NCBI RefSeq assembly: GCF_009828015.1
Contig: NZ_WTYG01000001.1
Span: 434,001 to 498,000, forward strand
Direction of reading: 5' to 3'
DNA: 64,000 nt
From: Qipengyuania citrea
GTDB taxonomy: Bacteria; Pseudomonadota; Alphaproteobacteria; Sphingomonadales; Sphingomonadaceae
Shown piece by piece: positions 8,038 through 16,858 of the stretch. The notes under the pieces are model-generated. The model was given only the letters and a program-made list of their open reading frames with translations. It searched no databases and was not told the origin of the DNA. The stretch's first letter is position 1. Every line of letters begins with the position of its first letter. A program made the translations under genes and the position numbers.

Positions 8038-9423
8038 ATGACCCAGACGCGCACCGAAACCGATTCCATCGGCCCCATCGAAGTCCCTGCCGACGCCTAT
8101 TGGGGCGCGCAGACGCAGCGCAGCCTGACCAACTTCCCCTTCCCCGCGCACCAGCGCATGCCGATCCAGATCGTCCACGCGCAGGCGGCGGTCAAGCAGG
8201 CCGCGGCACGGATCAACCGCCAGCACGGACTGGAGGCACCGCTCGCCGAGGCGATCGAATGTGCCGCCACCGCGATCCGGGCAGGCGAATATGACGACCA
8301 GTTCCCGCTGACCATCTTCCAGACGGGCAGCGGCACGCAGACCAATATGAACGTCAACGAAGTGATCGCCGGAATCGCCAATGAAGCGCTGGCGGGCACG
8401 CGCGGCGGCAAGGAGCCGGTCCATCCCAACGACCATGTAAACCGCTCGCAAAGCTCGAACGACAGCTTCCCCACCGCGCTGCATGTCGCCGCCGCGCTGG
8501 CGTCGCGCGATGCGCTGCTGCCCGCACTCGACCGACTGGTGGCAGCGCTTGACGCGAAGGCGCGGGCCTTTGCCGATATCGTCAAGATCGGCCGCACGCA
8601 TACGCAGGACGCCACCCCGCTGACGCTGGGCCAGGAATTTTCCGGCTATGTCGGGCAGCTGAAGAGCTGCCGGGCGCGGATCGAAAGCGCATTGGAGAAC
8701 GACATCCGCAAGCTCGCGATCGGCGGCACCGCGGTCGGCACCGGGCTCAATGCGCCCGATGGCTGGCCCGCGGATATGGCCCGCGCGATCAGCGATATCA
8801 CCGACTTTGCTTTCGAGCCTGCGCCCAACACCTTCGAACAGCTCGCTGCGAAGGACGGGCTGGTGTCCTTCTCGGGCGCGCTCAACACGCTTGCAGTGGC
8901 GCTCAACAAGATCGCCAACGATATCCGCTTCCTCGCATCGGGTCCGCGCTCGGGCCTTGGCGAACTGTCGCTACCCGCGAACGAACCGGGCAGCTCGATC
9001 ATGCCGGGCAAGGTCAACCCGACCCAGTGCGAGATGCTGACGATGGTCGCGGGCCAGGTGATCGGCAATCACCAGGCAGTGACGGTGGGCGGAATGCAGG
9101 GCCATTTCGAGCTCAATGTGTTCATGCCGCTGATCGGGTCGAACGTGCTCCGCTCGGTCGAATTGCTCGCAATCGGGATGGAAGGTTTTGCCACCCGCTG
9201 CGTCGAGGGGATCGAGGCGAACACTGAACAGATCGCCGCGCTGGTCGAACGGTCCTTGATGCTGGTGACGGCATTGGCGCCCGAGATCGGCTACGACAAT
9301 GCCGCCAAGATTGCCAAGCATGCACACCAGACCGGCCAGACGCTCAAGCAGGCGGGCCTCGAGCTGGGGCTGGTGGACGAGCCGACCTTCGACCGCCTCG
9401 TCCGCCCCGCCGATATGGTGTGA
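8038..9423 (+). CDS. fumC: class II fumarate hydratase
   Basis: Interconverts fumarate and malate in the TCA cycle. The 461-residue length is normal for the iron-independent class II enzyme. The superfamily signature GSSIMPGKVNP lies near residue 318. Other hallmarks are GSGTQTNMNVNEV, HPNDHVNRSQSSND and GRTHTQDATPLTLGQEF. The ATG at 8038 follows GGAGAGAGACAGGCC. The gene is divergent from rsh and converges on the M1 peptidase with one base between the stops. Confidence 0.97.
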   Translation: MTQTRTETDSIGPIEVPADAYWGAQTQRSLTNFPFPAHQRMPIQIVHAQAAVKQAAARINRQHGLEAPLAEAIECAATAIRAGEYDDQFPLTIFQTGSGTQTNMNVNEVIAGIANEALAGTRGGKEPVHPNDHVNRSQSSNDSFPTALHVAAALASRDALLPALDRLVAALDAKARAFADIVKIGRTHTQDATPLTLGQEFSGYVGQLKSCRARIESALENDIRKLAIGGTAVGTGLNAPDGWPADMARAISDITDFAFEPAPNTFEQLAAKDGLVSFSGALNTLAVALNKIANDIRFLASGPRSGLGELSLPANEPGSSIMPGKVNPTQCEMLTMVAGQVIGNHQAVTVGGMQGHFELNVFMPLIGSNVLRSVELLAIGMEGFATRCVEGIEANTEQIAALVERSLMLVTALAPEIGYDNAAKIAKHAHQTGQTLKQAGLELGLVDEPTFDRLVRPADMV

Positions 9424-9424
9424 C

Positions 9425-11329
9425 CTAGCCCTCGGTCCCGAGAATGCGGTCGACCCCGCCGCGCGTTACCGCGTGGTAGCTATCGCGGGTCTCGGCATAG
9501 ATGCGCTGCGCGATCGGCCGGCCCCATTCGTCCTGGTCCCACAGCACCTGGAACAGCGGGCGCACGAATTTCGCGCGGCCGACCTCGGCGAGGAATTCCT
9601 CCGCCTGCGGCACCGCGGGTTCGTAGCGATTGGCGAGCGCCAGTTCGAGCCACAGGAACAGCTCCTCGTTATTGCCCGTGCCCGACAGGCCCAGCGCCTC
9701 GTTCAGCGCGGCGAGTTGCTCGGCAGTGCGCTGCTTGGGAATATTGTCGAGGAAGCGCTGGCGCTCGGCGCTGCTCCACTGCGCATAGCCCGCCGGGATC
9801 GTGCCCTCGGCGGCATAGGCCGACACCGCGGCATCGACCGCGGCGAATGCCGCCGGGTCGGGCTTGGCCACATTCGCGGGCAAGCCCGGCTCGAAGATCC
9901 ATTCGCGCAGCATCAGCGCATCGGCCTCGGCCTCGCCCTGCACCAGGTTTTCCATCATGTCCGCGAGGAACAGCTCGCTGGTGGCGGGCTGGAAGGCATG
10001 GTTGTCGAACCACTGGCGCAGCCAGGAGTCGAAACGCTCGCGGCCGACCACGCTTTCGACCGTGCGCAGGAAAAACGCGCCCTTGTCATAGGCAATCGCG
10101 CTGCCGAGCTGGTAACCGCCATCGGTGCTCAGCGCGGTGCCCGGGGCATCCTCGCCGACCTCGGCCAGCGTTTCCCGGATATTGGCGAACATCAGCGCTG
10201 CTTCCTGCTCGGCGCGCTGCTTACCATAAACCGCCTCGACGATGCGGTTCTCGAAATAGGTGGTCACGCCCTCGTTGAGCCAGCTGTCGCCCCACACCGC
10301 ATTGGTGACGAGATTGCCCGACCAGCTGTGCGCCAGTTCGTGCGCCACGAGGCCGTTGTTCGACCGGTCGCCCGCGATGAAGGTCGGGGTGAGGAAGGTC
10401 ATCACCGGGTTTTCCATCCCGCCATAGGGGAAGGCGGGCGGCAGCACGATCATGTCGTAGCGGCCCCAGCGGTATTCGCCGTAGAGCTCCTCGGCCGCGA
10501 CGACCATTTCCTCGGTGTCGTTCACTTCGCGCCATGCCCGGTCGAGCGTGGCGGGTTCGGCCCAGACGCCGGTGCGCGGACCGATCGCGCGGAAATCGAT
10601 ATCGCCCGCCGCGATCGCGATGAGATAGGGCGGCACCGGCTTGTCCATCACGAAGGTGAAGGCACGGCGGCCGTTGCCGAGATCCTCGGGCTCACCCTGG
10701 CGCACGCCGCTCATCACCACGTCGAGCGGCGCGGGTGCGGTGATGCGCGCTTCCCATGTCTGCCGGATGCCGGGGCTGTCCTGCGTCGGGATCCAGCTGC
10801 GATTGAGGATCGCCTGTCCCTGGCTGAAGAGGAAGGGATGCACCCCGCCCTTGGTCTGTTCGGGGCTGAGCCATTGCAGCGCGCTGGCATCGGCGGGCGC
10901 GCGATAGGCGATGCGCAGCGTCTCCGCGCCGTCGAGGCGGATCGTCAGCGGCGCGCCCTTGCCGCCTTCGGCCACCGGCTCGCCCACCGTATGGGACAGC
11001 GCGCCGCCCTGCCCGTCGGTGACCTGCGCGATCTCGAGCCCGTTGGTGTCGAGCACGATTTCCTCGGCCCCCGGCGCGGCCAGCACGCTCAGTTCCGCCG
11101 TCCCGCCGACACGCTTGGCGTCGAAATCGAGGTCGAGATCGAGCGCGACATGCGTGACCCGCGCGACCTGGGGCTGCGCATGGGTCAGCGTGTCGACTGC
11201 CTCGGGCGAGGTCAGGATCGGCGAGACCATGCGGTCCGCTGCCGCAGCGACCGGCGCGGGCGCCGCTTCCATCGTGGTACAGGCGGTACTGGTGAGCAAC
11301 AAGGCGAGCGGTGCGGCGAATCTACGCAT
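9425..11329 (-). CDS. M1 family zinc metallopeptidase, lipoprotein
   Basis: An aminopeptidase of the M1 (aminopeptidase N / LTA4 hydrolase) family, 634 residues, anchored as a lipoprotein by the signal peptide and lipobox LTSTAC (Cys17). The GxMEN exopeptidase motif (GGMENPVMTF) and zinc site HELAHSW (330-336) with downstream NEGVTTYFE are intact. A C-terminal helical domain (LTA4H-C-like) with NIPKQRTAEQL follows. It probably digests peptides in the periplasm. The ATG at 11329 starts the signal peptide. Confidence 0.93.
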   Translation of the reverse strand: MRRFAAPLALLLTSTACTTMEAAPAPVAAAADRMVSPILTSPEAVDTLTHAQPQVARVTHVALDLDLDFDAKRVGGTAELSVLAAPGAEEIVLDTNGLEIAQVTDGQGGALSHTVGEPVAEGGKGAPLTIRLDGAETLRIAYRAPADASALQWLSPEQTKGGVHPFLFSQGQAILNRSWIPTQDSPGIRQTWEARITAPAPLDVVMSGVRQGEPEDLGNGRRAFTFVMDKPVPPYLIAIAAGDIDFRAIGPRTGVWAEPATLDRAWREVNDTEEMVVAAEELYGEYRWGRYDMIVLPPAFPYGGMENPVMTFLTPTFIAGDRSNNGLVAHELAHSWSGNLVTNAVWGDSWLNEGVTTYFENRIVEAVYGKQRAEQEAALMFANIRETLAEVGEDAPGTALSTDGGYQLGSAIAYDKGAFFLRTVESVVGRERFDSWLRQWFDNHAFQPATSELFLADMMENLVQGEAEADALMLREWIFEPGLPANVAKPDPAAFAAVDAAVSAYAAEGTIPAGYAQWSSAERQRFLDNIPKQRTAEQLAALNEALGLSGTGNNEELFLWLELALANRYEPAVPQAEEFLAEVGRAKFVRPLFQVLWDQDEWGRPIAQRIYAETRDSYHAVTRGGVDRILGTEG

Positions 11330-11406
11330 GAAAGGTCTCCGTGAAGGGCCGGATACGCGACCCGGCTATCTGTCTGTTATTGCAGCGGCTTGGACGGGTG
11401 GCCGGT

Positions 11407-12279
11407 TCAGCTCCAGACCGCCTCGGGCGGCAGGCTCATCAGGATCGCGTCGATATTGCCGCCGGTCTTGAGGCCGAACAGCGTGCCGCGGTCGTAGACC
11501 AGGTTGAACTCGGCATAGCGCCCGCGCCATTCGAGCTGGGTCTGCTTGTCCTGCGCCGTGAACGCGCTGTCCATCCGGCGGCGCACCAGCCGCGGGAAGA
11601 TATCGAGGAAAGCCTCGCCCACGTCCTTGGTGAAAGCGAGATTGCGGTCGAACGCGGCCCCTTCGTCGACGGCGGGATCCTCGCATTCGAGGTGGTCGTA
11701 GAAGATCCCGCCCACCCCGCGGTGCACGCCGCGGTGGGGGATGTAGAAATAGTCGTCGGCCCACTTCTTGAAGCGTTCATAATAGGTCGGGTTGTGCGCC
11801 GCGCAGGCCGCGCGGAAACAGGCGTGGAATTCGTCCGTGTCCTCGGCATAGGGGATCGGCGGATTGAGATCGGCCCCGCCGCCGAACCACGCCTTGCCGG
11901 TGGTCAGGAACCGCGTGTTCATATGCACGGCGGGCACATGCGGATTGGCCATATGCGCGACCAGGCTGATGCCGGTGGCAGTAAAGCCCGGGCTGTCCGC
12001 GCTGGCGCCATTGATCGTGGCGGCGAATTCCTTCGCGAAATTGCCGCGCACGGTCGAAACGTTCACGCCGACCTTTTCGAACACCTTGCCCTTCATCAAG
12101 CCGCGCGTCCCGCCGCCGGGATCGGCATTGCCTTCCTCTTCGCGGTTCCAGCTGTCGTACTGGAAGCCGGCATCGCTGCCCGCCTCGCGCTCGATGGCTT
12201 CGAATTCGGCGCAGATACGGTCGCGCAGGCTTTCGAACCAGGTGCGGGCGGTCTCGGTCTGCTGGGTCCAGTCGGTCAT
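11407..12279 (-). CDS. hemF: oxygen-dependent coproporphyrinogen III oxidase
   Basis: Converts coproporphyrinogen III to protoporphyrinogen IX using oxygen in haem synthesis. The 290-residue length is typical. Family motifs are visible: NPHVPAVHMNTRF, WFGGGADLNPPIPY, FYIPHRGVHRGVGGIFYDHL and the C-terminal EFNLVYDRGTLFGLKTGGN. Presence of the aerobic enzyme suits an oxygen-respiring organism. It is divergent from pdeM with 45 bases between the starts. Confidence 0.97.
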   Translation of the reverse strand: MTDWTQQTETARTWFESLRDRICAEFEAIEREAGSDAGFQYDSWNREEEGNADPGGGTRGLMKGKVFEKVGVNVSTVRGNFAKEFAATINGASADSPGFTATGISLVAHMANPHVPAVHMNTRFLTTGKAWFGGGADLNPPIPYAEDTDEFHACFRAACAAHNPTYYERFKKWADDYFYIPHRGVHRGVGGIFYDHLECEDPAVDEGAAFDRNLAFTKDVGEAFLDIFPRLVRRRMDSAFTAQDKQTQLEWRGRYAEFNLVYDRGTLFGLKTGGNIDAILMSLPPEAVWS

Positions 12280-12324
12280 GGCAAAAGCCTTGCCATCCCC
12301 ACTTCGCTACGGCAATAGCGAGCC

Positions 12325-13029
12325 ATGGTTCCCCTTTCGTTCGCAGGCGAGGAATGGCTCCTCACCGAAGGCCGCGCGCTGTACTGGCCGCGCGAACGCG
12401 CGCTGCTGGTGGCCGACCTGCATCTGGAAAAAGGCAGTTTCTTCGCGCGGCACGGGCAGCTGATTCCGCCCTATGACAGCCGCGAAACGCTGGAACGCAT
12501 GGCGCTGGCGATCCGCGAAACGGGCGCGCGCCGGGTCATCACGCTGGGCGACAATTTCCACGATTCGGCCGGGTCCACCCGGCTCGAAGAGCATGCCGCG
12601 GGGATGCTTCACGCGCTGACCCGCACGGTCGACTGGGTCTGGATCACCGGCAATCACGATCCCGAAATGGAAGCCCGCTGCGGCGGCACGCTGGCGGAAG
12701 AACTCGAGCTCGGCGGGCTGATCCTGCGCCACCGCGCGAAGGCAGGCGAAATCCGCCCGGAACTGTCGGGCCACTACCACCCCCGCCTCCAGCTCAAGGT
12801 GCGCCAGCGCCATATCCGCCGCCCCTGCGCGGTGGTCAGCGCGAACGATGGCCCCGGCGGCAAGCCGGGCGGACGTATGATCCTGCCCGCCTTCGGCGCC
12901 TTTACCGGGGGGATGGATGCGGCCGATCCGGCGATCCTGAAGGCGCTCCAGCCAGCGCAGCGGATCGATGCGGTGGTCCCGGCAAAGGGCCAGCTGGCGC
13001 GCTTCAACCTGTGGAACCGCGCTGCCTGA
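12325..13029 (+). CDS. pdeM: ligase-associated DNA damage response endonuclease PdeM
   Basis: A 234-residue calcineurin-like metallophosphoesterase. Motifs in order are [28 protein letters not shown] and GHYHPR, the metal-binding set of the superfamily. The [19 protein letters not shown] segment is characteristic of PdeM, which in other genomes sits with an ATP-dependent DNA ligase, a Lhr-like helicase and an exonuclease. None of those partners is next to it here, so the assignment rests on sequence alone. Confidence 0.85.
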   Translation: MVPLSFAGEEWLLTEGRALYWPRERALLVADLHLEKGSFFARHGQLIPPYDSRETLERMALAIRETGARRVITLGDNFHDSAGSTRLEEHAAGMLHALTRTVDWVWITGNHDPEMEARCGGTLAEELELGGLILRHRAKAGEIRPELSGHYHPRLQLKVRQRHIRRPCAVVSANDGPGGKPGGRMILPAFGAFTGGMDAADPAILKALQPAQRIDAVVPAKGQLARFNLWNRAA

Positions 13030-13145
13030 GGGCAACAACAGCGCGCAAATATGCGCCCCATTCGCATAACACACTTCCGAATCCCCGGAACAATGCCTAC
13101 ATGCTGGCTTTCCAATTACCGCAACCAGTTCCGAATACGGCCACC

Positions 13146-13163
13146 AAAGGAGAGTGCCCCATA
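13146..13163 (+). promoter_or_regulatory. ribosome binding site and AUA start of infC
   Basis: AAAGGAGAG at 13146-13154 followed by TGCCCC and ATA. The spacing is optimal for ATA and too long for the downstream ATGs (32 bases or more from GGAG). This decides the start. Confidence 0.7.
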
Positions 13164-13703
13164 GCCCGTCCACCCCGGCGCAGCATGCAAATGCCCGTGA
13201 AAAGCGGCCCGCGCTACGATAACATGATCAATGTGCCGAAAGTCCGCGTGATCGACCACGAAGGCGAAAACATCGGCGTTATGTTCACCCGCGAAGCGGT
13301 CGAGCAGGCCAATGAACTTGGTCTCAACCTCGTCGAAGTGTCCCCCAATGCGGACCCGCCGGTGTGCAAGTTCCTGGATGTCGGCAAGCACCGCTACGAG
13401 GCGCAGAAAAAAGCCAACCTCGCCCGCAAGACGCAGAAGACCCAGGAAATCAAAGAGGTCAAGATGCGCCCGAACATCGACACCCACGATTACGAGGTGA
13501 AGATGCGCAATGTCGTCAAGTTCCTCGAGAACGGCGACAAGGTGAAGTGCACGCTGCGGTTCCGCGGCCGCGAAATGGCGCACCAGCAGCTCGGCATGGA
13601 TCTCCTCAACCGCGTCCGCGACGATGTCGAGGAAATCGCCAAGGTCGAAGCCTTCCCGCGCCTCGAAGGGCGTCAGATGATCATGGTGCTCGCGCCCAAG
13701 TAA
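13161..13703 (+). CDS. infC: translation initiation factor IF-3, apparent AUA start
   Basis: IF-3 binds the 30S subunit and rejects non-canonical start codons. From 13161 the product would be 180 residues, the normal size, with N-domain [17 protein letters not shown], linker with [22 protein letters not shown] and C-domain ending ALAPK-like VLAPK. A strong Shine-Dalgarno (AAAGGAG, 13146-13152) sits 8 bases before ATA (13161-13163). The ATG codons at 13185 and 13191 lack such a site. A non-AUG infC start is known in E. coli (AUU), where it mediates autoregulation. The same logic is inferred here. An upstream in-frame ATG at 13101 would give an atypical N-terminal extension. Confidence 0.92.
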   Translation: MARPPRRSMQMPVKSGPRYDNMINVPKVRVIDHEGENIGVMFTREAVEQANELGLNLVEVSPNADPPVCKFLDVGKHRYEAQKKANLARKTQKTQEIKEVKMRPNIDTHDYEVKMRNVVKFLENGDKVKCTLRFRGREMAHQQLGMDLLNRVRDDVEEIAKVEAFPRLEGRQMIMVLAPK

Positions 13704-13726
13704 GGCGCACGCCACACTGCATTGCG

Positions 13727-13756
13727 AAAGGGCGGCGCTTCGGGGCCGCCCTTTTC
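13727..13756 (+). terminator. Rho-independent terminator after infC
   Basis: AAAGGGCGGC pairs with GCCGCCCTTT around a short GCTTCGGG loop and ends in CTTTTCG. It lies 24 bases past the infC stop, so infC is probably monocistronic at its 3' end. Confidence 0.85.
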
Positions 13757-13838
13757 GTATCGGGCATCCATGCGCTTGGCGCGTTGCCCCGCCCGCGCGC
13801 CGCTGTTAGCAGTTCGCGCCAAGGGGGGATCGCAGCAC

Positions 13839-15248
13839 ATGGCGGCCAGACATATCGGATTGCTGGTGGGCGCTGCGGCGCTGCTGGCCAGCATTTTCCT
13901 GCCCACGCCCGCGGGCATACAGCGCGAGGCATTCATCGTCGCCGGGCTGGTGGTGCTGATGGCCGCCTGGTGGATGACCGAGGCGCTGCCGCTGACCGCG
14001 ACCGCGCTGATGCCGTTCATCGTGCTGCCCTTTGCCGGGGTGATGAGCGCCAAGGAAACCGCCAGCGCCTATTATTCCGACATCCTGTTCCTGCTGCTGG
14101 GCGGCGGCTTCATCGCGCTGGCGATCGAACGCACCGGTCTGCACCGGCGGCTTGCGCTGGGGATTCTCAGCCTGCTTGGCGGGCGCGGCGGACAGGCCGG
14201 CCTGCTGCTGGCCTTCATGATCGCCGCCGCGATCCTGTCGATGCTGATTTCGAACACTTCCACCACCCTCATCATGATGCCCATGGCGGTGGCCGTCCTC
14301 GCGGGCGGCGGGGTGCTGGCCGGGGACCGCGACGGGCTGGCGGGCGCCTTGCCCATGGGGATCGCGTTTGCGGCCAGCATCGGCGGGCTCGGCACGCTGG
14401 TCGGATCGCCGACCAACGCGATCTCGGTGGGGCTGCTGGACACGATGATCGGTACGCAGATCAGCTTTGCCGAATGGTCGTTCTACGGCTTCCCCATCGT
14501 GCTGCTCGGCGTTCCGCTCGCGGCTTTCCTCGTCGCGCGGGTCCAGCGCGTTTCGGCGCACCCCTTCGATGTCGCCGCGGCGCGCGCAGCGGTGGCCAAT
14601 GAACAGCCGATGGGCCCCGCCGAACGGCGGCTGATGATCGTCGTCGCGCTGACCTTTGCCGCCTGGATGACGCGGCTGGTACTGGGACCCTACCTGCCGG
14701 AAGGGTCGTGGACCGATGGCACCATCGCCATCATCGCCAGCCTGGCGCTGTTCCTGCTGCCCGATGGCACCGGGCGGCCGCTGCTGGTGTGGGAAGAGGC
14801 CAACCGCGCGCCGTGGGGTGTCATCATGATGTTCGGCGGCGGGCTGGCGCTGGCAGCAGGGATGAGCGCGAGCGGGCTGGCCGACTGGCTGGGCAACGCC
14901 CTCCTCCCGCTGGAGGCTTTCCCGCTGCTGCTGGTGGCGCTGGCGGTGGTGGCGATGGTGGTGCTGATCACCGAGTTTGCCAGCAATGTCGCCACCGCCA
15001 CCGGGATCATCCCGGTGATCGCCGCGCTGGTGGTGGCGCTGGGCGTCGATCCGATCCTGCTCGCCATGCCCGCCGCGCTTGCCGCGAGCTGGGGGTTCAT
15101 GCTGCCCGCGGGCACCGGCCCCAATGCGATCGCCTGGTCGACCGGGCACATCCGTATCGACCGCATGGTCAAGGCGGGGCTGCTGCTGGACATAGCCGGC
15201 ATATTCATGATCGTCGCCGTGGTGTGGGGAATGGCCGGGCTGGTCTAG
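13839..15248 (+). CDS. SLC13/DASS family anion transporter
   Basis: A 469-residue inner-membrane protein with about 11-12 hydrophobic segments. It resembles the divalent anion:Na+ symporter family, whose members move dicarboxylates, citrate or sulfate. Support comes from WWMTEALPLTATAL near residue 45, the ISNTSTTLIMMPMAVAV repeat (SNT motif) and a second related segment EFASNVATATGIIPV with LPAGTGPNAIAW near the end. The substrate is unknown. The ATG at 13839 follows AAGGGGGG and starts the first helix. The next plus-strand gene is a sulfur amino acid enzyme, but no functional link is shown. Confidence 0.88.
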   Translation: MAARHIGLLVGAAALLASIFLPTPAGIQREAFIVAGLVVLMAAWWMTEALPLTATALMPFIVLPFAGVMSAKETASAYYSDILFLLLGGGFIALAIERTGLHRRLALGILSLLGGRGGQAGLLLAFMIAAAILSMLISNTSTTLIMMPMAVAVLAGGGVLAGDRDGLAGALPMGIAFAASIGGLGTLVGSPTNAISVGLLDTMIGTQISFAEWSFYGFPIVLLGVPLAAFLVARVQRVSAHPFDVAAARAAVANEQPMGPAERRLMIVVALTFAAWMTRLVLGPYLPEGSWTDGTIAIIASLALFLLPDGTGRPLLVWEEANRAPWGVIMMFGGGLALAAGMSASGLADWLGNALLPLEAFPLLLVALAVVAMVVLITEFASNVATATGIIPVIAALVVALGVDPILLAMPAALAASWGFMLPAGTGPNAIAWSTGHIRIDRMVKAGLLLDIAGIFMIVAVVWGMAGLV

Positions 15249-15329
15249 AAGGCAGGCACTCCGCCGCGCGCGGCACGCCGGGACCCGGGCGACGACCGCC
15301 GCACCGCAAAACTCGGGCCGCACTGCACC

Positions 15330-15550
15330 CATTCCGCGTTCTGGTGCATTTTGTCGGTAGGGCCGCGGTCCATGTGTCGCACCTTGCGGGACTCGTCGCA
15401 GTTGAAACCAACAGCGGTCCACCATAAGGATTGAGCCGACAGCGGCGGTCGGCGGAGAAGCGTTCCTGCGGAGGTTAGGAACGGGCGCCGCGGACCATCC
15501 GCCTTGGCTCCCGCCTTCCTGGGAGCGCTGATCAGGAAGGAGGTTCGCCG
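15330..15550 (+). promoter_or_regulatory. structured RNA leader with Shine-Dalgarno-sequestering pseudoknot
   Basis: The 302 bases between the transporter and the PLP enzyme hold no full-length gene but are full of pairings. Hairpin A: GGAC/GTCC, CGC/GCG and GTTG/CAAC closing AAAC (15389-15420). Hairpin B: GCCGAC (15435-15440) with GTCGGC (15448-15453). Helix C: GGTCGGCG (15447-15454) with CGCC (15486-15489) and GACC (15493-15496), excluding B. Hairpin D: CGTTCCT/AGGAACG (15461-15483). Pseudoknot: GCTCCC (15507-15512) with GGGAGC (15521-15526), while loop bases CCTTCCT (15514-15520) match AGGAAGG (15534-15540) in the ribosome site. It looks like a translational switch. It does not fit SAM-I or SAM-II as I know them. 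Confidence 0.55.
15372..15434 (+). CDS. possible 20-residue leader peptide
   Basis: ATG at 15372 opens a 20-codon frame beginning MCRTLRD and ending HHKD, with TGA at 15432-15434 directly before hairpin B of the leader. A weak GTAGGG lies 8 bases before the ATG. It spans hairpin A, so its translation would disturb the RNA structure. It has one Cys at codon 2 and no run of Met or Cys codons. It may be chance: short frames are common. Confidence 0.25.
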   Translation: MCRTLRDSSQLKPTAVHHKD

Positions 15551-16858
15551 ATGAGCGACCACGATATCGACCCTACCTCGCCGCGCATGGCGCCCAAGCC
15601 CGAAGTCACCAAGATCGACGGGCGCGAACTCAAGCCCAGCACGCTGATGATGGGCTATGGCTATGACCCGGTGCTGTCCGAAGGCAGCCTCAAGCCGCCG
15701 ATCTTCCTTACCTCGACCTTCGCCTTCCCCAGCGCCGCCGACGGCAAGCGTCATTTCGAAGGCATCACCGGTAAGCGCCCGGGCGGCGCGGACGGTCTCG
15801 TCTATTCGCGCTTCAACGCGCCCAACCAGGAGATCCTCGAAGATCGCCTCTCGGTGTGGGACGGCGCCGAAGACGCGCTCAGTTTCTCCAGCGGGATGAC
15901 CGCGATCTGCGTGCTGATGCTCGCCTATGCCAGCCAGAACGACGTGATCGTCCACTCGGGCCCGCTCTACGCCGCCTCCGAAGGCTTCGTCGCCAAGGTG
16001 CTCGCCAAGTTCGGCGTCACCTATGTCGACTTCCCCGCCGGTGCCACCCGCGAGGAGATCGACGCCGTGATCGAGAAGGCGCAGGCGCAGGCCGACGAGC
16101 AAGGCGGCAAGGTCTGCATGGTCTATCTCGAAAGCCCGGGTAACCCGACCAATGCGCTGGTCGACATCGAAGCGGTCCGCGCGTCGGTCGATGCGGCGCA
16201 GCTCGATTGCCCGATCGCGATCGACAACACCTTCCTCGGCCCGCTGTGGCAGCGCCCGCTCGACCAGGGCGCGGACATTGTCGTCTATTCGCTGACCAAA
16301 TATGTCGGCGGCCATTCGGACCTCGTCGCGGGCAGCATTGCCGGGGCGAAGAAATGGATGGAACCGGTGCGCATGCTGCGCAACACCATGGGCGGCATTT
16401 GCGATCCGAACACCGCGTGGATGCTGATGCGCAGCCTCGAGACGGTCGAACTGCGGATGAACCGTGCGGGCGAGAACGCCGCCAAGGTCTGCGAATTCCT
16501 GGCGCAGCATCCCAAGGTCGAAGGGCTCGGCTATCTTGGCATGATCAAGGATGCGCGCCAGCAGGACATCTACGATCGTCACTGCAAGGGCGCGGGCAGC
16601 ACCTTTTCGCTGCTGCTCAAGGGCGGCGAGGCCGAATGCTTCCGCTTCCTCGACGCGCTCAAGATCGCCAAGCTGGCGGTCAGCCTCGGCGGGACCGAGA
16701 CGCTGGCGAGCCATCCCGCCTCGATGACGCACCTGTCGGTGGCCGAGGGACGCCGCGCGGAACTGGGCATTTCCGACAATCTGGTGCGCATCTCGATCGG
16801 TATCGAGGATCCCGACGATCTGATCGCCGACTTCACGCAAGCACTGGAGACAGTCTGA
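15551..16858 (+). CDS. cystathionine gamma-synthase family PLP enzyme
   Basis: A PLP enzyme of the Cys/Met metabolism family (cystathionine synthases and lyases, O-succinylhomoserine sulfhydrylase, methionine gamma-lyase), 435 residues, slightly longer than the usual 390-400. The PLP lysine lies in YSLTKYVGGHSD. Other features are SSGMTAICVLMLAY, YLESPGNPTNALVDIE, AIDNTFLGP and C-terminal LGGTETLASHPASMTH. Subfamily members catalyse C-S bond making or breaking and sequence alone does not fix which. A strong AGGAAGGAGG lies 7 bases before the ATG but is predicted to be occluded by a pseudoknot. It is coupled to the next gene. Confidence 0.93.
   Translation: MSDHDIDPTSPRMAPKPEVTKIDGRELKPSTLMMGYGYDPVLSEGSLKPPIFLTSTFAFPSAADGKRHFEGITGKRPGGADGLVYSRFNAPNQEILEDRLSVWDGAEDALSFSSGMTAICVLMLAYASQNDVIVHSGPLYAASEGFVAKVLAKFGVTYVDFPAGATREEIDAVIEKAQAQADEQGGKVCMVYLESPGNPTNALVDIEAVRASVDAAQLDCPIAIDNTFLGPLWQRPLDQGADIVVYSLTKYVGGHSDLVAGSIAGAKKWMEPVRMLRNTMGGICDPNTAWMLMRSLETVELRMNRAGENAAKVCEFLAQHPKVEGLGYLGMIKDARQQDIYDRHCKGAGSTFSLLLKGGEAECFRFLDALKIAKLAVSLGGTETLASHPASMTHLSVAEGRRAELGISDNLVRISIGIEDPDDLIADFTQALETV

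Noticed and set aside
5555-8041. Very long open frame on the plus strand opposite rsh
   Set aside because: High GC leaves few stops opposite real genes. The translation is Arg/His/Asp-rich with no domain, and rsh on the other strand is unmistakable.
9299-11344. Long plus-strand frame opposite the M1 peptidase
   Set aside because: Mirror of a true gene; no recognisable motif and starts inside fumC.
15330-15440. Classical SAM-II or SAM-I riboswitch
   Set aside because: The conserved core bases I know for these classes are not present. Only a covariance-model search could show a diverged member.
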